Shown in pieces: positions 17,545 through 25,877 of a DNA stretch of 64,000 nt. Under the pieces are notes generated by a model. The model was not told where the DNA came from, did not search any database, and saw nothing but the letters and a program-made list of their open reading frames with translations. The DNA comes from JAHECQ01 sp047638695. Lineage in GTDB: Bacteria > Actinomycetota > Acidimicrobiia > Acidimicrobiales > SZUA-35. The number at the start of each line of letters is the position of its first letter. Positions within the stretch are counted from its first letter, which is position 1. The position numbers and the translations under genes were made by a program. The stretch spans positions 8,139-72,138 of the forward strand of contig JBLINY010000010.1 in the NCBI GenBank assembly GCA_047638695.1. The letters are read 5' to 3'.

Positions 17545-18777
17545 TTAGCGCAGCCGAGGAAGGCGGAACGAGAGGAAACTGGCAGCAACCAGCGTGAGCG
17601 CGGCCCCAAGGAAGGCGACGCTGTAACTACCGGTGACGTCGTGGATACGACCCGGCACATAAGAACCGACGGCTGAACCAATCTGGTGCGAGAACAAGAT
17701 GAGGCCGAAGACAAATCCGAGCGCTCGGCCTCCGAAGTAGCGGGACACCAGGGTCTGAGTGGGTGCGACGGTCGCAAAGTCGACCAGACCGAACAAAACA
17801 CCGAACTGGATGAGCCAGAAGCCCTGGTTGAGCATCAGGACGAGGACGAGCGACACCGCCCGAAGGGCGTAAAGCCAACCGAGCAGATGGCGCGGGTCGT
17901 ATTTGTCGACCAGAAGGCCCGATCCGGCGGTCCCGATGATGTTGAAAAGTGCCAGGACTCCAACCGCGACCGAAGTGATGCCGTCGCCGTTGCCATGGTC
18001 GTGGGAGAACGGAATGAGGTGGGTATCGATCATACCGGTGGTGGTGACGCCGCAAAAGAAGAACGGAATGCCCAGGTACCAGAATTCGACCCGTTTGAGC
18101 AGCGCCAGGTTGCCCTCGGTCCGTTCTTCGCCGACCTCGGGGTCGGGTCCGCCGAGCGGTTCGAGACCAACATCTTCCGGCCGGTTCTTCAGAAGCAGCA
18201 CCATGAGCGGCGCCAAGAAGAGTCCGAGGAAGACGGCGAACCCGACCATGGTCGGCTGCCAGCCCCACCTGGTGATGGCGAACAACGACAAAGGAGCAAG
18301 GGTGAGCTGGCCCGCGCCGAAGCCAGCCTCGAGGATTCCGAAAGCCAGCCCGCGCCTGGCCACGAACCACCGGGTGATGAGAACTGACGCCACGACGCTG
18401 GCCGAGATGCCAAATCCAATTGACGACACGAGCCCGTAGGCGATGGTGAGCCCCAGCCCCGTTGTGCTGTTGGCCACCAGCAGAAGCCCGATAGCGATAA
18501 CGACCATCCCGGCGGCGAACAATCGGGGCAGGTTCACTCGGTCGGTGATCAACCCAACAAGCGGTTGGGCTGCGCCGTAGACGAGATAGCTCACCGCCCC
18601 GATACCGGCGACGGCTCCACGTGAGAGATTGAAGTCGACTTCCCAGGGTTCCAGAAAGGCGCCGAACGCTAGCCGTACCCCCTGCGCCCCAAGGAGCCCG
18701 AGGAAGGCGACGCCGAGGATGACCCACGCGTAGTGCCTGGTGCGACCCTCGCCTGTGACCGGACCGGCATCAAGCAT
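17545..18777 (-). CDS. MFS transporter, monocarboxylate/OFA-like
   Basis: A 410-residue permease with twelve hydrophobic helices. The N-terminal half has YVLYG-like packing (SYLVYGAAQPLVGLITDRVNL) and the RRGLAFGI segment typical of monocarboxylate/oxalate-formate-type MFS carriers. The loop between helices 6 and 7 (about 200-225) is acidic. The cargo is probably an organic anion, inferred from family resemblance only. First gene of an operon with the amidase. The sequence TAGACCT sits just upstream of ATG 18777 but is not a clean match to the leaderless pattern. Confidence 0.85.
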   Translation of the reverse strand: MLDAGPVTGEGRTRHYAWVILGVAFLGLLGAQGVRLAFGAFLEPWEVDFNLSRGAVAGIGAVSYLVYGAAQPLVGLITDRVNLPRLFAAGMVVIAIGLLLVANSTTGLGLTIAYGLVSSIGFGISASVVASVLITRWFVARRGLAFGILEAGFGAGQLTLAPLSLFAITRWGWQPTMVGFAVFLGLFLAPLMVLLLKNRPEDVGLEPLGGPDPEVGEERTEGNLALLKRVEFWYLGIPFFFCGVTTTGMIDTHLIPFSHDHGNGDGITSVAVGVLALFNIIGTAGSGLLVDKYDPRHLLGWLYALRAVSLVLVLMLNQGFWLIQFGVLFGLVDFATVAPTQTLVSRYFGGRALGFVFGLILFSHQIGSAVGSYVPGRIHDVTGSYSVAFLGAALTLVAASFLSFRLPRLR

Positions 18778-18810
18778 CCGTCAGGTCTAGCCGGGCGCCG
18801 AACAGGTGGC

Positions 18811-18824
18811 TATCTTTCGCCCTC
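18811..18824 (+). promoter_or_regulatory. Candidate leaderless promoter of the 2-hydroxyacid dehydrogenase
   Basis: TATCTT followed by eight bases and ATG; no Shine-Dalgarno sequence. Confidence 0.4.
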
Positions 18825-19814
18825 ATGTCTTCTGCGTCGTCCGATGCCCGTCAGGTTCTGATCCCGGCCGCTGCGATACCGCGGGTCTCCGAGCGACTAG
18901 AGGCCTCGCCTCACAACATCGAGTTGTTAGCGTGGTCGAGCGACGGCATCACGACTACCGGTGGCACAACTGTCGACGACCCGAAGCCGGAGGCCGCCTG
19001 GCTGACCATGGACCTCTTCTTCAGCGGCGAGTTCGCGACGATGGCCGACACCATCGTCGATCTCGGCTGCGTGCAATGGGTACAGGGCTTTCTCGCTGGT
19101 GTTGATGCTCCGCCCTTCCAGAACGTGATGGGAGCGGGCATTCGGTTGAGCAATTCCGACGCCCCAAACATTGGCGTGGCCGAGTACGTGATGTCTGCGT
19201 TGTTGTCACACACCCACGGGATCGCCGAACGAATCGATCTGCATCGCAGCACAACATGGAAGCAGGGGCAGTGGCCAGAACTGGGTGGTCAGACGTGGCT
19301 CATCGTTGGCTTCGGATCGATCGGGCACGAGGTGGCGAAGCGAGCTCGGCCCTTCGGTGTTGAAATTGTCGGAGCGAGACGAACCGCGGTCGTCGATCCT
19401 CTCGCCGACCGGATGGTCACCATTGACTCGCTCGCCGATGAGCTGGCCACCGCTGATGCTGTCGTCCTGGCCTGCCCACTCACCGACGAAACCCTAGGCA
19501 TGGTCAATCGCGATTTTTTGGGGGCTATGCGGCCCGATTCGGTATTGGTGAATGTTGCCCGCGGTGCAGTAATCAACGACGACGACCTCATTGCCGCGTT
19601 AGACGCGGGCAACCCGGGCGCTGCCATCCTTGACGTTTTCGACCCCGAGCCGCTGCCAGAGGGTCACCCTTTCTGGAGCAACCCCGCTATAACGGTCACG
19701 TCACACATCGCCGGTGCAGGTATGGGAATCGGGCCTCGAAATGACAGCCTCTTCCTCGAGCAACTCGATAGTTATCTTGCCGGTCGACCTCTTCGGCTCG
19801 AGGTCGACAGCTAG
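18825..19814 (+). CDS. D-isomer-specific 2-hydroxyacid dehydrogenase
   Basis: A 329-residue NAD(P)-dependent dehydrogenase that interconverts a D-2-hydroxy acid and a 2-oxo acid. The nucleotide fold has GFGSIG after a hydrophobic strand (WLIVGFGSIGHEVAKRA). Catalytic residues are in place: Arg in NVARGAVI, Glu in FDPEPLPEGHP, and His in TSHIAG. The Arg after beta 2 (GARRT) favours NADP, in the manner of glyoxylate/hydroxypyruvate reductases. The N-terminal catalytic lobe is short and diverged. Divergent from the MFS-amidase operon, with 47 bases between their starts. Confidence 0.88.
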   Translation: MSSASSDARQVLIPAAAIPRVSERLEASPHNIELLAWSSDGITTTGGTTVDDPKPEAAWLTMDLFFSGEFATMADTIVDLGCVQWVQGFLAGVDAPPFQNVMGAGIRLSNSDAPNIGVAEYVMSALLSHTHGIAERIDLHRSTTWKQGQWPELGGQTWLIVGFGSIGHEVAKRARPFGVEIVGARRTAVVDPLADRMVTIDSLADELATADAVVLACPLTDETLGMVNRDFLGAMRPDSVLVNVARGAVINDDDLIAALDAGNPGAAILDVFDPEPLPEGHPFWSNPAITVTSHIAGAGMGIGPRNDSLFLEQLDSYLAGRPLRLEVDS

Positions 19815-19866
19815 GTCATTCGACGGGACTACCGAAGCTCGGGTGAGACGCCGAACATTTGATGTA

Positions 19867-19895
19867 GGCGGCGTGCCGATCGTCGGCCCACCGCC
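19867..19895. terminator. Two-part hairpin terminator between convergent genes
   Basis: GGCGG (19867-19871) pairs with CCGCC (19891-19895); inside, GCCGA pairs with TCGGC around a TCG loop, with a three-base internal bulge on each side. It lies between the dehydrogenase stop and the monooxygenase stop, so it can serve both strands. Confidence 0.6.
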
Positions 19896-19915
19896 ACACC
19901 GAACCCTCTCGGGAC

Positions 19916-21697
19916 TTAACCCTTCGTCAGGACGAACTTCGAGTCGAAGTCGGTCTCAATTTCTTGGATGTGGTCGACATAGCGGGCGAAACCGCCGTTG
20001 TAGTTGCCGTCCTGACGCCGGTTCTCCTGGCCCTCGAAGTTGTAGTAGCCGGGGGTGCATTCCTGGTTTCGCTTGGTCTTGCCTCGATGGGCAATGACTT
20101 CCTGCACCCACCAGTCTTCAGCCTCGGCGGTGACGTCGATGGTGTCGAAGTCGCCGTCCCGGGCGTGGGCGATGCAGTTGGCAATGTGGTCGCCCTGCAC
20201 CTGCAGCAGATCGGTGAGATTGAACTGGAACGATGCCTGGTAGCCGCCCATCACAAACATGTTGGGGTAGCCCTGGGAGTGGATGCCCAGCAGTGTGCGG
20301 ATGCCGTCCTCGTACTTGTCGTTGAGGTCGAGGCCACCCTCGCCGAGGATCTGGTTGTAGATACCGGTCTTCTGCACCTCGAACCCGGTGGCATAAATGA
20401 GGAGGTCAACTTCGTACTCGGTGCCTTCGAAGATCGGGCCCTTCGGGCCAATCTCGGTGATGCCCTTGCCCTTGGTGTCAACCAGTTCCACGTTGGGCAG
20501 GTTGTAGGCGGGTAGATAGTCGTTGTGGAAGCACGGCCGCTTGCACATGATCATGTACCAGGGTTTCAGCGCCTCGGCTGTCGAGGCGTCGTCGACTACC
20601 TCATCAATGCGCTTGTGGATGCGCATCATGGCATCGATGTTGGCGTTCTCCTGACGGCGAATCTTTTCCTCGCGGGTAATGCCGCCAGTGATGGTGAGGC
20701 TGCGCTCGGCCTGGGACCGCTGCTTGTCGATGATCTTCGTCCGGCGCTTGCCCTGCCACCCAGGTTCGAGTGTTTTGGCCCACTCGGGATCGGTTTCCCA
20801 GTCATCGCGGACATCGATGGACGACGGCGTTCGTTGAAAGACGTACAACTCTTTGGCGTTGGCGCCAAGGTTCGGAATGATCTGGACAGCGCTTGCACCG
20901 GTACCAATGATGCCGACGCGAACATCCTTGAGCTTCTCGAGATCGGCGCCGGTGAACTCGTAATCCCAACGCGAGGTGTGAAACGACTCACCCTCGAACG
21001 TTTCCATGCCATCGATCACGGCAAGGCGAGGTTTCGACAAGGTGCCGTTGGCGCAGATCACGTACTTGGCCTTCATCTGGTCGCCGCGGTCAGTGGTGAT
21101 GTGCCACTTCTGCTCGTCCTCGTGCCACACCGTCGAGGTGACCGTGGTCTGGAATACGGCGAGGTCGTAGAGGTCGTACTTGCGGGCGATTGCTTGGCAG
21201 TGGGCGAAAATTTCCGGGCCGCCGGCGTAGTGCCGGGTCGGCACGTATTCCATCTCGTCCAGGAGCGGCAGATAGTCGTAGGCCACGACGTCGCAAGCAA
21301 CACCGGGGTAACGGTTCCAGTACCAGGTGCCCCCGACGTCCGAGCCCTTCTCAACGATGCGAATGCTCTCGACGCCCCGTTCACGAAGTCGGGCAGATGT
21401 CAGCAGAGCCGAGAAGCCACCACCGATGAAGAGCACCTCGACCTCGTCGACAATGGCCTCGCGTTCGATGACTTCTTCGGCATTGGGGTCGGTCTCGTAG
21501 GTCGCGAAGTCGCCTTCAAGTGCTTGATAAAGCTCGGACCCCGGCGGGCGGTACCCCAACCGCAACTCGCGCTGCTCGGCGTACTTCGCCTTGATGTCAT
21601 CGTAAAACTCCTGGGGCGGCCGATCACCGCCATCGACGATTTCGAAGACGTTGATGTCTTGTGGCTTGTCCTTGGTCGGATCCAGATTCTCGGCCAT
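19916..21697 (-). CDS. Flavin-containing monooxygenase of the Baeyer-Villiger type
   Basis: About 593 residues from ATG 21697, which follows GGGGAGAAACC; the longer frame to 21772 is not needed. The FAD dinucleotide-binding fold has GGGFSA (about 92-97) and GGTWYWNRYPG. The Baeyer-Villiger fingerprint FxGxxxHxxxW is exact (Phe234, Gly236, His240, Trp244), and a second NADP-binding Rossmann motif GTGASA follows. The N-terminal extension of about 85 residues matches the longer type I enzymes of the cyclopentadecanone/steroid group. It would insert one oxygen into a ketone to give an ester or lactone, using NADPH. The natural ketone is unknown. Confidence 0.92.
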   Translation of the reverse strand: MAENLDPTKDKPQDINVFEIVDGGDRPPQEFYDDIKAKYAEQRELRLGYRPPGSELYQALEGDFATYETDPNAEEVIEREAIVDEVEVLFIGGGFSALLTSARLRERGVESIRIVEKGSDVGGTWYWNRYPGVACDVVAYDYLPLLDEMEYVPTRHYAGGPEIFAHCQAIARKYDLYDLAVFQTTVTSTVWHEDEQKWHITTDRGDQMKAKYVICANGTLSKPRLAVIDGMETFEGESFHTSRWDYEFTGADLEKLKDVRVGIIGTGASAVQIIPNLGANAKELYVFQRTPSSIDVRDDWETDPEWAKTLEPGWQGKRRTKIIDKQRSQAERSLTITGGITREEKIRRQENANIDAMMRIHKRIDEVVDDASTAEALKPWYMIMCKRPCFHNDYLPAYNLPNVELVDTKGKGITEIGPKGPIFEGTEYEVDLLIYATGFEVQKTGIYNQILGEGGLDLNDKYEDGIRTLLGIHSQGYPNMFVMGGYQASFQFNLTDLLQVQGDHIANCIAHARDGDFDTIDVTAEAEDWWVQEVIAHRGKTKRNQECTPGYYNFEGQENRRQDGNYNGGFARYVDHIQEIETDFDSKFVLTKG

Positions 21698-21895
21698 GGT
21701 TTCTCCCCTTCCGGGCCCCGTCGTTGGGTGCCTGGTAGCTACAGCGTCTCCAATCATTTCTACCAAAGCCAATCAACGCGGAACTTTTCTGCTGCGGATG
21801 GGTTCTCGTCCGTGGAACGCAGGATGCATCAACCGCGCCGTATCCGGCCTACCGTCATCCTTCGTCACGTTTTGCCTTACTCCGAAAGGACCACC

Positions 21896-22441
21896 GTGAG
21901 CCACGAACGCCATGTTGATCGCCCCAAACTGCTTCAGGCAGTCACCGACATTCTGGAAGCGATCGGAGAAGACCCTCAGCGAGAAGGGTTGCGCGAAACT
22001 CCCCGCCGCGTCGCTGACATGTACATCGAGATGTTCGAGGGGCTCGACATCAACCCCACTGATCACATCGACTCGGCCATCTTCGATGAACCAAGCGCTG
22101 GCGACCTCGTCACCGTCGGCAACATCTGGTTCGACTCGATGTGTGAGCACCACCTACTGCCTTTTCGCGGCACCGCTGAGATCAGCTACGAACCGAGTAG
22201 CGGACGCGTAGTCGGCCTGTCGAAACTGGCTCGAGTGGTTGAGGTTGTCTCGCGCCGACCACAGGTGCAGGAGCGGATGACCCAACAAATTCTGTCCGCC
22301 ATTGCCGAGTCCTCGCTGAAGCCGGCGGGGGTAAAGGTGAGCATCGAGGCCGAGCACATGTGCATGTCGGTGCGCGGCGTTCGCCAGAACGGGGCCAAGA
22401 CCTACACCACTGGAACCTGGGGCACGCTCCGCTCCAACTAG
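21896..22441 (+). CDS. folE: GTP cyclohydrolase I
   Basis: 181 residues from GTG 21896, placed by GAAAGGA five bases upstream; the same frame is open for 1.3 kb further upstream, but that part is antisense to the monooxygenase. The enzyme converts GTP to 7,8-dihydroneopterin triphosphate, the first step of folate synthesis. Zinc ligands are present: Cys83 and His86 in CEHHLLPF and Cys156 in HMCMSVRG. The dimer and substrate residues in RETPRRVADMY are intact. Length matches the compact bacterial form. No other folate gene is nearby. Confidence 0.95.
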   Translation: MSHERHVDRPKLLQAVTDILEAIGEDPQREGLRETPRRVADMYIEMFEGLDINPTDHIDSAIFDEPSAGDLVTVGNIWFDSMCEHHLLPFRGTAEISYEPSSGRVVGLSKLARVVEVVSRRPQVQERMTQQILSAIAESSLKPAGVKVSIEAEHMCMSVRGVRQNGAKTYTTGTWGTLRSN

Positions 22442-22461
22442 CTCAGCTGAGGCTTCTCAAC

Positions 22462-22498
22462 GAGCTCGGGTTTCCCGGTGCGGCTGGGTTTCGAGCTC
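22462..22498. terminator. Inverted repeat between folE and the NUDIX gene
   Basis: GAGCTCG (22462-22468) pairs with CGAGCTC (22492-22498) around a 23-base loop with inner GC pairing, between convergent stops. Confidence 0.45.
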
Positions 22499-22504
22499 CG
22501 TCGT

Positions 22505-23149
22505 TCAGATTGCGATGGGCTCTTCGCCTCGTAAGAACCGGTCGGCCATCACCGCGGCCACGATCCAGTATGAACCGCCGCCAGCGACGAGGTCGGCGGC
22601 ACACAGCTCGGAAGCCGCGATGGCCTCGCCGGGCGTCCAACTGTTGGCGGGCATGCTGACCGTGTCATCGCTGAGCACCCGCAGAAAGTCGGCCGACCCC
22701 ACCTCGACCAAACCGCTCACTTCGTCCGCGGGCACCGTGTACTCGTCGAGCGCCTGATCGTCGGCAAGCAGAAACAGATGCACGATTTCACGGTTGTTCC
22801 CTTCGCCCTGGTTGTCGGCCAACAGTCGGTGCCCGAGCGAGACCAGTTGATCGGGCTGGGGTGTGAGCCCAAGCTCTTCTTCGAGCTCCCGCAAACCGTC
22901 GAGCGGAGTCTCGCCTGCCTCAAGATGACCGGTGGCCGACAGGTCGAGCTTGTCAGGAAACGCAGCCTTGGTCGCCGCTCGTCGCTGCAGCACGACCGTG
23001 CCGAACGTCGGGCGAACGACAAGGCAGTGGAAGACCTGATGCCACAGACCCTCGGTGTGCACCTGGCGGCGCGAGCGAGAGCCAACAGGCTCGACGGTTG
23101 CTGGGTTCATGACGTCGAGCATCTCGACATCAGCTAGGTCAGCAGCCAC
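22505..23149 (-). CDS. NUDIX hydrolase (IPP-isomerase-like subgroup)
   Basis: A 214-residue protein with a complete NUDIX box (Gx5Ex7REUxEExGU) at about 74-96: GHLEAGE and later RELEEELGL. The segment before it (HQVFHCLVVRP; LQRRAATKAAFPDKLDLSATGH) resembles the isopentenyl-diphosphate isomerase-like NUDIX proteins of unknown substrate. It would hydrolyse a nucleoside diphosphate linked to some group X. GTG 23149 is supported by TAGCCT six bases upstream. The C-terminal 60 residues are helical (EAIAASELCAADLVAGGGSY). Confidence 0.85.
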   Translation of the reverse strand: MAADLADVEMLDVMNPATVEPVGSRSRRQVHTEGLWHQVFHCLVVRPTFGTVVLQRRAATKAAFPDKLDLSATGHLEAGETPLDGLRELEEELGLTPQPDQLVSLGHRLLADNQGEGNNREIVHLFLLADDQALDEYTVPADEVSGLVEVGSADFLRVLSDDTVSMPANSWTPGEAIAASELCAADLVAGGGSYWIVAAVMADRFLRGEEPIAI

Positions 23150-23161
23150 ATAGTGAGGCTA
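23150..23161 (-). promoter_or_regulatory. Candidate leaderless promoter of the NUDIX gene
   Basis: TAGCCT, six bases, then GTG. Confidence 0.55.
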
Positions 23162-23181
23162 TAGGGGCGATACTCACGCCA

Positions 23182-23324
23182 ATGGACGCACTCTCACCGC
23201 ACTACGCAACAAGCGCGACACCCGCGCCTACTCCGACCAGGCCGTAGACCGCGAGGTGCTCGATCGAGTGCTCGACGCGGCGCGAATGGCTGGCTCGGCC
23301 AAGCTCAGCGACCGCTGGTCCTGA
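23182..23324 (+). pseudogene. Nitroreductase N-terminal remnant
   Basis: From 23196 the frame reads TALRNKRDTRAYSDQAVDRE and then VLDRVLDAARMAGSAK, the N-terminal signature of nitroreductase-fold flavoproteins (the FMN-binding Lys-Arg-x-x-Arg turn and the first helix). ATG-Asp-Ala-Leu at 23182 is two bases out of frame with it, and the frame ends at TGA 23322 after the Gly-Ser-Ala-Lys turn. Nothing of the remaining 150 or so residues survives. This is a deletion stump. Confidence 0.7.
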
Positions 23325-23350
23325 TCGCGGTCTGGTCGCGGTCTGATCTC

Positions 23351-24013
23351 TCAGCGCAATAGCTGCGAGGCAGGCGCCGGACCCGACAGGCAACCGGGGG
23401 CCTGATAGTCGCCTCGCAGATGCGGGTTGTACTCCCTGGCATACCAGTTGGCCGCGAGCTCGCCCTCGGTCGTTGAGCGACCCAAAGCAACCGCCGTCTT
23501 AGGCAAGGCCCACATCGCCACGCACTCGGTCGCAGACTCGTTTCGATGGCCAGCGAGGTGGGCCATCTCGTGGGTCAGAATCATGACGCCCAGCCGGGCG
23601 CTCTCGTCGTTCGGATCGTCTCGATAGCGCAGTGCGTCCATGCACACCGGGAACTGCAGGTTGGCGGTGTCAGAGCCCCACTCGACAAAACCAGGATTAG
23701 CTTTGATGAACAGCAACTCATCCCAGACTCGCCGGCAGTTCACCTTGAGATCGTCCTGACCGGTGACTTCTCTGGCCACGGCTGTCAGCTGACGGTCGTA
23801 GTAAACCCCAAGCCCCTCCTGGGCAATTGCGGCCAACAGCAACAGTCCGACTCCCCACCGAATGATTCGCGCCCACGGCGATGGCCGTTCGAGATAGTTC
23901 GTCAGCAGGGCGCCATCGACCGAACGACGCTCGACCGCGGGCTGACCGGTTTCGAGCTCGTCGGTATCAAAGAGCGCCTCATACATGTCGTCAGCAGAAC
24001 TACCTCGGGCCAC
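23351..24013 (-). CDS. Membrane-anchored protein with HExxH zinc motif (putative metallopeptidase)
   Basis: A 220-residue protein with one membrane helix at about 53-68 (GVGLLLLAAIAQEGLG) and an HExxH motif at His148-Glu149-His152 (THEMAHLAGH). It is followed by ESATECVAMWAL, where Glu159 or Glu163 could be the third zinc ligand. The helix placement puts the catalytic part outside the membrane on the C-terminal side. Family not recognised; similar short proteins are annotated as putative metallopeptidases. Several Cys residues (93, 124, 164 and one near the end) could form disulfides. GTG 24013 follows a purine-rich stretch (GAAGGGGA) very closely, so the start could lie slightly inside. Confidence 0.6.
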   Translation of the reverse strand: MARGSSADDMYEALFDTDELETGQPAVERRSVDGALLTNYLERPSPWARIIRWGVGLLLLAAIAQEGLGVYYDRQLTAVAREVTGQDDLKVNCRRVWDELLFIKANPGFVEWGSDTANLQFPVCMDALRYRDDPNDESARLGVMILTHEMAHLAGHRNESATECVAMWALPKTAVALGRSTTEGELAANWYAREYNPHLRGDYQAPGCLSGPAPASQLLR

Positions 24014-24105
24014 TCCCCTTCATCGACACCTTCGCTTCCAAGCCTGAGCGTTGACCGGGCTCCCGACCTCGGCCACACGGTCGGGATCAAGCGGGCACGG
24101 CCAAG

Positions 24106-24117
24106 TAGCCTGGCGTC
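24106..24117 (+). promoter_or_regulatory. Candidate leaderless promoter
   Basis: TAGCCT, six bases, then ATG of the zinc-finger stump at 24118; kept although the gene behind it is truncated. Confidence 0.45.
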
Positions 24118-24295
24118 ATGGCCGAGTGGCAGTGCCCGGAATGCAATCGAACGTTCGGCCGACAAGGCCAAACTCACATGTGCGCGCCCGGCATGACAAT
24201 CGACGAGTTCTTCGCGACCAGCCACGAACGCGGGCGACGTCGATGAGGTTCTGCTCGACTGGCTCACCGAAGCCTATTTCGCTGCCGAACTCTGA
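24118..24295 (+). pseudogene. Internally deleted DUF5655-like zinc-finger protein
   Basis: ATG 24118 opens a 42-codon frame (to 24246) with a compact zinc site: CPEC, FGRQGQTH, then a Cys (MCAPG) and an aromatic tail (DEFFATS). This is the usual N-terminus of DUF5655 proteins. A second frame, one base shifted, runs to TGA at 24293-24295 and ends VDEVLLDWLTEAYFAAEL, which resembles the C-terminal helix of the same family. The 100 or more residues between are absent. I infer an out-of-frame internal deletion. The first 42 codons could still make a small zinc protein. Confidence 0.55.
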
Positions 24296-24315
24296 CGGCG
24301 AGCCGAGCTGTCACA

Positions 24316-24327
24316 TAGGTTGAGGCA
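24316..24327 (+). promoter_or_regulatory. Candidate leaderless promoter of the VOC-deacetylase operon
   Basis: TAGGTT, six bases, then ATG 24328. Confidence 0.5.
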
Positions 24328-24960
24328 ATGGAGATTGCCTGGCTCGAGATTGCCGATCCGCCCGACCTGTGGCGAGAGATTGGCTACGTCGTCGACGACG
24401 ATGGCCGGTGCATCATCGGCGGCGTCGAGCACCGCCTGCTTGGCCCGGACGCTGGGTCAGGGATGACCGGATGGGTTGTCTCCGGCATTGATCCGTCGAT
24501 CAAAGAGATCGACGGGATCCCAACCAAGGTGATCGATCTCTACGAGACACCTCCGACGCCCAATCACCCGAACGGCGTGTTCCGGATTGATCACTTGGTC
24601 GTTGGCACATCGAGCACGCCCCGCACGGTCCAGGCGCTCACGGCTGTCGGCCTCTCGCAGCGCGGCGGCCGCTCCACCAACTCGGCCGGCGACAACGTTG
24701 ACATGACGTTCTTCTGGGTCGGCGACACGCTGTTGGAACTGGCCGGGCCAGCAATGTCCGACCCTGCTGGCAAGCCAGCCAGCTTCCGCGGGGTCGCCTA
24801 TTCCACCGACGATCTCGACGCCACCGTCAACCTTCTCGCTCACCGCAGCACCACTCCCGTGGACGCAGTACAGCCCGGACGCCGCATCGCCGCTCTCAAC
24901 AAAGACGCTGGATCTTCGGTTCCCATGGCGTTCATGACTCCCCACATAAGGACCCAATGA
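24328..24960 (+). CDS. VOC / glyoxalase-like protein
   Basis: A 210-residue protein. The clearer VOC module is in the C-terminal half: FRIDHLVVGTSSTPRTVQAL, a FFWVGDTLLELAGP strand with the metal-ligand Glu position, and RGVAYSTDDLDATV. The N-terminal 90 residues look like a diverged first module. It could be a dioxygenase, isomerase or binding protein; no substrate is predicted. Its stop overlaps the start of the deacetylase gene (ATGA), and three genes form a tight operon, so a shared catabolic or detoxifying role is likely. Confidence 0.78.
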   Translation: MEIAWLEIADPPDLWREIGYVVDDDGRCIIGGVEHRLLGPDAGSGMTGWVVSGIDPSIKEIDGIPTKVIDLYETPPTPNHPNGVFRIDHLVVGTSSTPRTVQALTAVGLSQRGGRSTNSAGDNVDMTFFWVGDTLLELAGPAMSDPAGKPASFRGVAYSTDDLDATVNLLAHRSTTPVDAVQPGRRIAALNKDAGSSVPMAFMTPHIRTQ

Positions 24961-25877
24961 CCACCTCACTCCCACCAGGGCGGGTCGCCTACCTCCCAAG
25001 CATCAAGCGCCCTCGAATCGAGTGGCCGGATGGAGCCCGGGTGGCGTTCTGGATCGCTCCAAACATCGAACACTACGAATATATGCCGCCTCGGGACCCG
25101 CAAAGGAACCCGTGGGTTCGATCCCCTCACCCCGAGGTGCAGGGCTACTCGCAGCGCGACTACGGCAACCGGGCCGGGTTCTGGCGAATGCTCGAAGCGC
25201 TCGACAAACACCACACCAGATGCACCGTGTCGCTGAATCTGGCCGTGCTAGATCACTACCCCGAGATTGCGGCGGCCATGCTGGAACGCGAATGGGAAGT
25301 CATGAGCCACGGCATTTACAACACTCGATACATCACCTCCTACACCGAAGAAGAGGAGCAGGACTTCCTGACCGAGTCGATCGGGATGATGGAGCGCCAC
25401 ACCGGGAAACCACTGCTCGGAATGCTGGCCCCGGCCGTTGGCAACAATCTCCGCACACCCGACCTTCTGGCCGAGGCCGGATTGATCTACCACGCCGACT
25501 GGATGCATGACGACCAGCCGGTACCACTGAAGGTTCGCAACGAGGGTCGTTTCGTGTCGGTGCCGTACTCGATTGAACTGAACGACGTTCCCGTCTTCTT
25601 GAACAACGCCAGCGCGGCAGACTTCTTGGCCATCTCCAAGGCCCAGTTCGACACTCTGTACGCCGAAGGGGCCGAGAGCGGTCGGGTCATGTGCCTCGCG
25701 TTACATCCGTATCTGATGGGCAGCCCACAACGAGCTCGCTACCTCGAGGAGTTCCTCGACTACGTGAACAGCCACGACCAGGTGTGGCACACCACGGCGG
25801 GAGAGATAGCGCAACACTTCCTCGATCACCACTACGACGACTTCGTCACCGCCGCCGAGACCTTGGGAGACAACTGA
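24957..25877 (+). CDS. Polysaccharide-deacetylase / PuuE-like amidohydrolase, copy 1
   Basis: A 306-residue NodB-fold protein of the allantoinase (PuuE)-like branch. Typical pieces: ARVAFWIAPNIEHYEY, YGNRAGFWRMLEALDKH, LDHYPEIAAAMLEREWEV followed by MSHG (the His of the second metal motif), RTPDLLAEAG, and LALHPYLMGSPQR near the end. This branch hydrolyses C-N bonds in cyclic amides rather than sugar N-acetyl groups. The exact substrate is open. It is coupled to the VOC gene before it and overlaps by one base with copy 2 after it. Confidence 0.85.
   Translation: MTTSLPPGRVAYLPSIKRPRIEWPDGARVAFWIAPNIEHYEYMPPRDPQRNPWVRSPHPEVQGYSQRDYGNRAGFWRMLEALDKHHTRCTVSLNLAVLDHYPEIAAAMLEREWEVMSHGIYNTRYITSYTEEEEQDFLTESIGMMERHTGKPLLGMLAPAVGNNLRTPDLLAEAGLIYHADWMHDDQPVPLKVRNEGRFVSVPYSIELNDVPVFLNNASAADFLAISKAQFDTLYAEGAESGRVMCLALHPYLMGSPQRARYLEEFLDYVNSHDQVWHTTAGEIAQHFLDHHYDDFVTAAETLGDN

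Noticed and set aside
20525..21895. A very long open frame upstream of and in frame with folE
   Set aside because: It is wholly antisense to the flavin monooxygenase, has no domain, and a GAAAGGA ribosome site fixes folE at 21896.
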